From positions 1 through 64,000 of the forward strand of contig NZ_BMOD01000013.1 in assembly GCF_014646895.1 (NCBI RefSeq): DNA of 64,000 bases, read 5' to 3'. This DNA comes from Deinococcus roseus. GTDB lineage: Bacteria; Deinococcota; Deinococci; Deinococcales; Deinococcaceae. A program made the translations under genes and the position numbers. Shown in pieces: positions 59,487-64,000 of this stretch (within the stretch, counting starts at the first letter, position 1; each line of letters starts with the position of its first letter). The notes below the pieces were generated by a model. The model was not told where the DNA came from, made no database searches, and saw nothing but the letters and a program-made list of their open reading frames with translations.

Positions 59487-60620
59487 ATGACAGAACCCCG
59501 TTTCTACTTTGCCCCTCACACCCAGACCTTTCCCCGGACAGCACATCCTGACCTGCTGGATTTTCACTGCAGGCTTCCCGGTTACCAGCAGACCCCTCTG
59601 GTTTCTGTGCCCCTTCTGGCCCAGGTGCTGGGCGTAAAGCAGGTGTGGGTGAAAGACGAGCAGCACCGTCTGGGGCTTCCTGCCTACAAGATTCTGGGGG
59701 CAAGCTGGGCCACTTACCGGGAACTCCAGACGCGTTTTGGTCCCTTCAAAAGCTGGGAAACCCTGCAAGACCTCGCGGACCAGCTGAAACCTTTTTTGCC
59801 CCTCACCCTGGTGGCCGCCACCGATGGCAACCATGGGAGGGCAGTGGCCCGAACGGCCCACTGGCTGGGACTGCAGGCCCACATTCTGGTTCCAGAGGAC
59901 ATGGTTCCGGCAAGGCGGAAAGCCATTGAGAGCGAAGGGGCAACCGTGGAGGTCATCGCTGGATCTTATGACGATGCGGTCCTGGCGGCAGCAGAGTTTG
60001 CCAGTGAGCGGCATCTGGTGATCAGCGACACCAGCTGGGAAGGCTACACCCGCGTTCCGGGCTGGGTGGTGGAGGGGTACAGCACCATCTTTGAGGAAAT
60101 TGACCTGCAGTTGCAGGATGTACAGGCCGCTCAGCCCGATCTGGTGGCGGTGCAGATGGGGGTGGGTTCGCTGGCTGCTGCGGTCATTCAGCATTATGCA
60201 GTTGCGGATCAAAACACCCGCATTGTGGGTGTGGAACCTCTGCAGGCCGATTGTGTGCTCAGAAGCTTGCAACAGGGCACCCTGACCGCTGCGCCTGGCC
60301 CCCACCTTTCCAGCATGGCCGGACTGAACTGTGGGCACACCTCTCCTCTGGCATGGCCTTTTTTGCAGGGAGGTCTGTCTGCAGCGGTGGCCGTTCCAGA
60401 TGCCTTTGCTGAAGACGCCATGCGCCTGCTGGCCAAAGAGGGGGTGGTTTCTGGCGAAAGTGGAGCTGCAGGTGTGGCAGGTTTGCTGGCCCTGATGTCC
60501 CACCCAGAAGCAGAACTGTTCCGGGAAAACCTGGGCCTGACTGCAGAGAGCACTGTGCTGGTGGTTTCCACCGAAGGGGCCACCGATCCAGAAAACCACC
60601 AGAGGATTGTGCAGGGCTGA
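59487..60620 (+). CDS. DpaL-like PLP enzyme (diaminopropionate ammonia-lyase family)
   Basis: A 377-residue fold-type II PLP enzyme. The Schiff-base Lys is in LPAYKILGASWA, the phosphate-binding and substrate loops are VAATDGNHGRAVARTAHWLG, and VEGYSTIFEEI and STEGATDPE match diaminopropionate ammonia-lyase (DpaL/YgeX). These enzymes split 2,3-diaminopropionate or related amino acids to pyruvate and ammonia. The start is uncertain: ATG 59487 has GGAAGGA 11 nt upstream, while ATG 59475 would add 4 residues. Threonine dehydratase-like activity is an alternative. Confidence 0.87.
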   Translation: MTEPRFYFAPHTQTFPRTAHPDLLDFHCRLPGYQQTPLVSVPLLAQVLGVKQVWVKDEQHRLGLPAYKILGASWATYRELQTRFGPFKSWETLQDLADQLKPFLPLTLVAATDGNHGRAVARTAHWLGLQAHILVPEDMVPARRKAIESEGATVEVIAGSYDDAVLAAAEFASERHLVISDTSWEGYTRVPGWVVEGYSTIFEEIDLQLQDVQAAQPDLVAVQMGVGSLAAAVIQHYAVADQNTRIVGVEPLQADCVLRSLQQGTLTAAPGPHLSSMAGLNCGHTSPLAWPFLQGGLSAAVAVPDAFAEDAMRLLAKEGVVSGESGAAGVAGLLALMSHPEAELFRENLGLTAESTVLVVSTEGATDPENHQRIVQG

Positions 60621-60632
60621 GCAAATACAATC

Positions 60633-60677
60633 AAAAACAGAACACATCTAGAAATTATGTTAAAAACAGAATATACT
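60633..60677 (+). promoter_or_regulatory. promoter region of the DUF5724/DUF4132 operon
   Basis: TATACT (60672-60677) is a good -10 element 40 nt before the next start. The 10-mer AAAAACAGAA occurs at about 60634-60643 and 60663-60672, roughly 30 bp apart; its role is unknown. Confidence 0.4.
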
Positions 60678-60716
60678 GATGGATGTTACAATTGATTTCA
60701 CACCGAGGTGCCTCCC

Positions 60717-61121
60717 ATGATTCTTGAAAGCCGCATTCTGGGCCGAAAAAAAGCCTTTGAACCCGTGTCCCTCACCCTCTCCCGAAGCACCCTGACCCTG
60801 CAGGAACTGATTGAAGAAGTGGTGCGGGAACAGGTGGAAGCCTTCAACCAGCGACAGCAGGATGGACAACTGTTTAAGCTGCTCACCCCGGAAAGCCTGC
60901 AAAAAGGGCTGGAGGTTGGAAAAATCACCTCGGGGGGTCTGGAAACCCAGCAGCAGGCAGATGTGTTTGAAGCCCAGCAGGTGGCCATTACAGCATTCAA
61001 AGACGGCCTGTATTACGTGTTTCTGGGGGAAAACCAGCTGGAAGACCTCTCCGAAACCCTGAATTTGCCAGAAGATGCAAGGATCATGTTCCTGCGCCTG
61101 ACCCCACTGGTGGGGGGCTGA
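60717..61121 (+). CDS. small protein preceding the DUF5724/DUF4132 gene
   Basis: A 134-residue soluble protein, not recognised. It has a basic N terminus (ILESRILGRKKAFEPV), a helix rich in Glu/Gln (LTLQELIEEVVREQVEAFNQ) and an acidic C-terminal half (YYVFLGENQLEDLSETLNLP). ATG 60717 has GAGG at a spacing of 8; a GTG at 60708 is less likely. Only one base separates its stop from the next gene, so the two products probably act together. Confidence 0.75.
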   Translation: MILESRILGRKKAFEPVSLTLSRSTLTLQELIEEVVREQVEAFNQRQQDGQLFKLLTPESLQKGLEVGKITSGGLETQQQADVFEAQQVAITAFKDGLYYVFLGENQLEDLSETLNLPEDARIMFLRLTPLVGG

Positions 61122-61122
61122 C

Positions 61123-64000
61123 ATGCGGGCCGAAGACGCACAGAAAACCCTGAAGGAACTGCAGATCAAATGGAAAGATGGGTACAAAGATCGTGCAGCA
61201 AAAGCCCCTGAAACGGCCAGAACGTTTGCCCTGGGCTTGCATGAACTGGACACCCTGAGCTCTTACCACCAACCCGAGAAACACCAGAACCTGCAAAAAC
61301 AGTTGCAGCAAACCCTGCAGAACATGGTGGAAGCAGAGCGCCTGCAGGTGTTTCAGGTGCTGTTCCCCCGTTTTGCAGCACAGGTTGAAGCCACCTGGCA
61401 GTTGCTGGACACCCTGCCCTACCAGCTGGGTTACAGCCGCAAATCTTTTCGGGTGACAAACCACATCATCCAGTTCCAGAAAAAATGGCAGTGGATGCTG
61501 GACCTGTGGCAACTCACCCGCCACTACGATCAGGATTTGTCCTGGATGGTCGCCTGGGCAGGACACCTCAGCAGTTACCACGGGGACACCCTGGGGTACC
61601 TGCTTGCTGCTGCCATCAACCAGGGGGATCAAGAGGTCCTGCAGATTCTCAAGGACACTGCAGCCTCTGAACACGAAGTGGGTCTGATGGGCAGGCATGT
61701 GACCCGTGCCCTGCTGAGCAGCAACAATCCAGAGGCCTGGATTTTCACTGAAAAACTGCTGCTGGCTGCACAGAAGCAGGAGGGCCTCCGGCAGGTGGTG
61801 CTGGAAACCGTGGATGAAGCCCACCCAGAAGCTTTCCTGCGCATGGTGAAACTGATCCTTGCAGAAGATTTGCTGCGCTTCTCTGCCGTGATGCGGGCTG
61901 TTGCCGTGTGGCTGGGGCTTCACGGGGATGTCACCGAACGCAAAATGCTGGAAACCCAGCTGAGCACTTTCCTGAACCTGCTGGAAGACCCCGAAGCCCT
62001 GCAAAATGCCCTGCAGAAGGGCAACGGTCAGCAACTCTACATGGCCCTGATGGTGGTGGGCTTCAGAGATGCCCGTGAAGTGCTGCGTCTGGGCCAGGAC
62101 CTGCTGCAGGATCCCGATGTGGAAAGGCGTTACGCTGCTGCACAGGTGATGCAGAGCACAGGCCTGCCCGAATTCGCAGAACACCTTTTGACCCTGATGC
62201 GGGACAGCGACCTCCGGGTGGCCTCGCTGGGCATTTCCCAGCAGTTTGCCCGCCAGGAGACCCCAGAAGCCCTTTTCATGGAACTGGTGAACCTCGGGGA
62301 AAAGCTGCCCAAAGAAGGAAAACTGGAGCCGCTGGTGTGGCCCTGGCTGGGCTGGATTTCTCCACGCAGTGCAGTGTTCAATCTGTTGCCGCAAGCCCTG
62401 GGCCAGCGCCCGAAGTCTGATCTGCTGCCTTACTTTGCCAGCATGGGTTCGTGGCAGCATGGTCAGGTGCTGCGGGATCTGGGCAAATCCAGACTGCAAG
62501 CAGGCCCCCTCAGGGAACATCTGGTGCAATCGCTGGGACACACCGACGAGCACATTCGGCGGTGCGCCTTTGAAGCCCTGGAAAAACAGAGCCTGTTTGA
62601 AGAAGAAATTCAGTCCCTGGAAAATTTGTTCTCCCGCAAAGGTGCAGATGTGCGGCAGAAAGCCAGCCAGTTGCTGCTGAAACAGCCCACCTCTGGACAG
62701 GTGGCCTCGGTCAGGCGGCTGACCACCCAGAAGAAAACCGATGTGCGGCTGGCCGGGCTGGACCTACTGGGTCAAATGGTCAAAGAAAAATCCAGTGAAC
62801 CGGAAGTGCAGGGCGTGCTGGGTGAAGTGCTGGAGACCTTTGCTCCCAAAAATGCCAACGAAGCCCAGCTTTATGAAGGATTGCGTCTGCCAGATGAGCA
62901 ACTGACCCTGCAAAACGGTCTGGGGTTGTTCGATCCGCAGCAGCTTTCCAGGTTCACCCTTCCCCAATTTGTGCAGCGCAATTACCAGCGTCTGGAAATG
63001 GTGCAGTGGCTGAAAGAACTGGACCGTCTGATCTTTTCCCATGCAGACACCGAAATTCACCTGAAAATACACAACGGAGAAATGCAGACTTTCCTGCTGG
63101 GAAACCTCATTGAGCACCCCCACAGTTACCGTCTGGACCAGCAGGAAACCTTCCCACTGGCAGAGGTGTGGCAGAAGTGGTGGGCCGCCCGTCCCGATCC
63201 ACAACCCCACGATCTGGAGCAACTGAAATGGATCCAGGAGGTGAAAACCAGACAGCGTTTCGGGGAAGAGGCCAGACATGTCCTGCTGCCAGACCTCAAA
63301 CTGCCTGCGCTGAAGTCCCAGAACCTGATTCTGGAAATCCTGGAGTTCCTGAAAGGTGAAACCCTTCCTGCAGAGGCTGTGGATTTCCTGCTGGACCTGC
63401 AAGAAAGTGAACTCAGTTTGCTGGATCCCCTGCTGGTGCCCAAAAAAGAAACCTACGGCGGCCTGCAGGATCCCAGGCCTTATTCCAGGGAGCTTTACCT
63501 GCTGCACCAGAACCCAACCCCGGACCAGGTGAAGCGCCTGTGGAACCTGGAGCTGTACAGCAACCGTGGTTTTGCCCACCTGCCAAAACTCCGGCCTGAG
63601 CTTCCCCTGGTGCTGAAAGCCTGGGAGCATGGCTTTGCTTCTGAACACGATGTGCTGGACCACCTGATCGGACCCAGGGAAGACAACAACCAGTACGGCT
63701 GGAACCCCGGTTTCCGTGACCTTGCCGCCCTGACCGCCAGAAACTTCAAAGACCAGCCTGCCCCTGAGCTTCTGGAACTCGTGGAACGCATCCGAAGCCG
63801 GATTCTGCAAATCGAATTGCATCGGGCAGATTTGCCCACCGCTGCCAGTTTGCCCGCCAGTCAATTGCGCTCGGTGCAGGGCATGGACCTGACCCTGAAG
63901 TTGCTGAAAGGTCTGGGCAAGGAAACCATGACCCGTGGCCACGTGCAGAACACCGAAAGCAAAACCGCGGTGTACAGCCACCTGATCCGGGTGTCTTTCC
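61123..64000 (+). CDS. DUF5724/DUF4132-type giant protein, N-terminal part (runs off window)
   Basis: The frame is open from ATG 61123 to the window end (959 codons), so the C terminus is not seen. Most of it is alpha-helical with HEAT-like repeats, for example RDSDLRVASLGISQQFA, TDEHIRRCAFEALEKQ, KGADVRQKASQLLLKQ and KTDVRLAGLDLLGQM. The last visible part, LKGLGKETMTRG followed by SKTAVYSHLIRVSF, resembles the DUF5724 region found before DUF4132 in MolR/YehM-type proteins. Function unknown; relatives sit beside MoxR ATPase and VWA-protein genes. Family naming is by memory of the pattern. Confidence 0.75.
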   Translation, partial: MRAEDAQKTLKELQIKWKDGYKDRAAKAPETARTFALGLHELDTLSSYHQPEKHQNLQKQLQQTLQNMVEAERLQVFQVLFPRFAAQVEATWQLLDTLPYQLGYSRKSFRVTNHIIQFQKKWQWMLDLWQLTRHYDQDLSWMVAWAGHLSSYHGDTLGYLLAAAINQGDQEVLQILKDTAASEHEVGLMGRHVTRALLSSNNPEAWIFTEKLLLAAQKQEGLRQVVLETVDEAHPEAFLRMVKLILAEDLLRFSAVMRAVAVWLGLHGDVTERKMLETQLSTFLNLLEDPEALQNALQKGNGQQLYMALMVVGFRDAREVLRLGQDLLQDPDVERRYAAAQVMQSTGLPEFAEHLLTLMRDSDLRVASLGISQQFARQETPEALFMELVNLGEKLPKEGKLEPLVWPWLGWISPRSAVFNLLPQALGQRPKSDLLPYFASMGSWQHGQVLRDLGKSRLQAGPLREHLVQSLGHTDEHIRRCAFEALEKQSLFEEEIQSLENLFSRKGADVRQKASQLLLKQPTSGQVASVRRLTTQKKTDVRLAGLDLLGQMVKEKSSEPEVQGVLGEVLETFAPKNANEAQLYEGLRLPDEQLTLQNGLGLFDPQQLSRFTLPQFVQRNYQRLEMVQWLKELDRLIFSHADTEIHLKIHNGEMQTFLLGNLIEHPHSYRLDQQETFPLAEVWQKWWAARPDPQPHDLEQLKWIQEVKTRQRFGEEARHVLLPDLKLPALKSQNLILEILEFLKGETLPAEAVDFLLDLQESELSLLDPLLVPKKETYGGLQDPRPYSRELYLLHQNPTPDQVKRLWNLELYSNRGFAHLPKLRPELPLVLKAWEHGFASEHDVLDHLIGPREDNNQYGWNPGFRDLAALTARNFKDQPAPELLELVERIRSRILQIELHRADLPTAASLPASQLRSVQGMDLTLKLLKGLGKETMTRGHVQNTESKTAVYSHLIRVSF

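Noticed and set aside
61084..63981. Long minus-strand frames opposite the DUF5724/DUF4132 gene
   Set aside because: They are codon shadows (Gln/His/Phe-rich) of a frame that is open on the + strand throughout and has repeat character.
1..64000. CRISPR arrays, tRNA, rRNA genes, insertion sequences
   Set aside because: No regularly spaced repeats, no cloverleaf or rRNA sequence and no transposase frame were recognised; absence was judged by eye only.

Overview
The window looks like a chromosomal segment of a Deinococcus-type bacterium (Deinococcota). Visual base composition is roughly 55-60% G+C. Several genes have a -10 hexamer (TACACT, TAAAAT, TATATT) ending 6-8 nt before the start codon, which implies leaderless mRNAs, a known habit of that phylum. 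Gene content is that of a saprophyte: carbohydrate ABC importers without their own ATPase, GH13/GH43/GH78 glycosidases and many sugar-type repressors. Genus assignment is inference; no rRNA or tRNA gene is present to confirm it.

Layout. 1-13.6 kb holds the 3' part of an alpha-amylase, a VOC protein, a divergent MFS/LacI pair with two identical palindromic operators, two EamA exporters around a cupin gene (with a possible structured RNA leader), an AraC/Bcr-type efflux pair with 21-bp-spaced direct repeats, a winged-helix regulator facing a secreted protein, and a nitronate monooxygenase. 13.6-20.2 kb is a ROK-controlled regulon (binding protein, two permeases, GH78 rhamnosidase) with a repeated TTCACAAAGTGAG-like operator at three promoters. 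20.4-28.1 kb is a second ROK operon (ABC importer, two Gfo/Idh/MocA dehydrogenases, SIS sugar-phosphate isomerase/deaminase), probably for an amino sugar or modified sugar. 28.2-34.1 kb is a degraded zone: two genes that lost facing 5' halves, a beta-propeller gene and a broken paralogue, a secreted alpha/beta hydrolase and thioredoxin. 34.1-40.2 kb is one minus-strand operon: Ugp-like binding protein and permeases, MgtC, and a CitA/CitB-type two-component pair.

40.5-52.7 kb is a defence island and the most interesting part. A minus-strand set encodes an Eco57I-like adenine methyltransferase whose C-terminal half is strikingly AT-rich, a viroplasmin(Cauli_VI)-HNH fusion nuclease, an Mrr-like endonuclease and, farther on, a PLD-SNF2 helicase of 1077 residues. 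Between Mrr and helicase sits a HigB toxin / long HigA antitoxin / SecB-like chaperone triplet, i.e. a toxin-antitoxin-chaperone module with its own palindromic promoter. Divergent from the methyltransferase is a Septu-like pair (PtuA ATPase, PtuB HNH). A GGDEF remnant marks the right edge.

53-64 kb returns to ordinary genes: a divergent MFS/TetR pair sharing a palindrome, an APH-fold protein with an altered catalytic loop, GH43 xylosidase, M20 peptidase, a DpaL-like PLP enzyme and, running off the window, a very large DUF5724/DUF4132-type protein preceded by a small partner gene.
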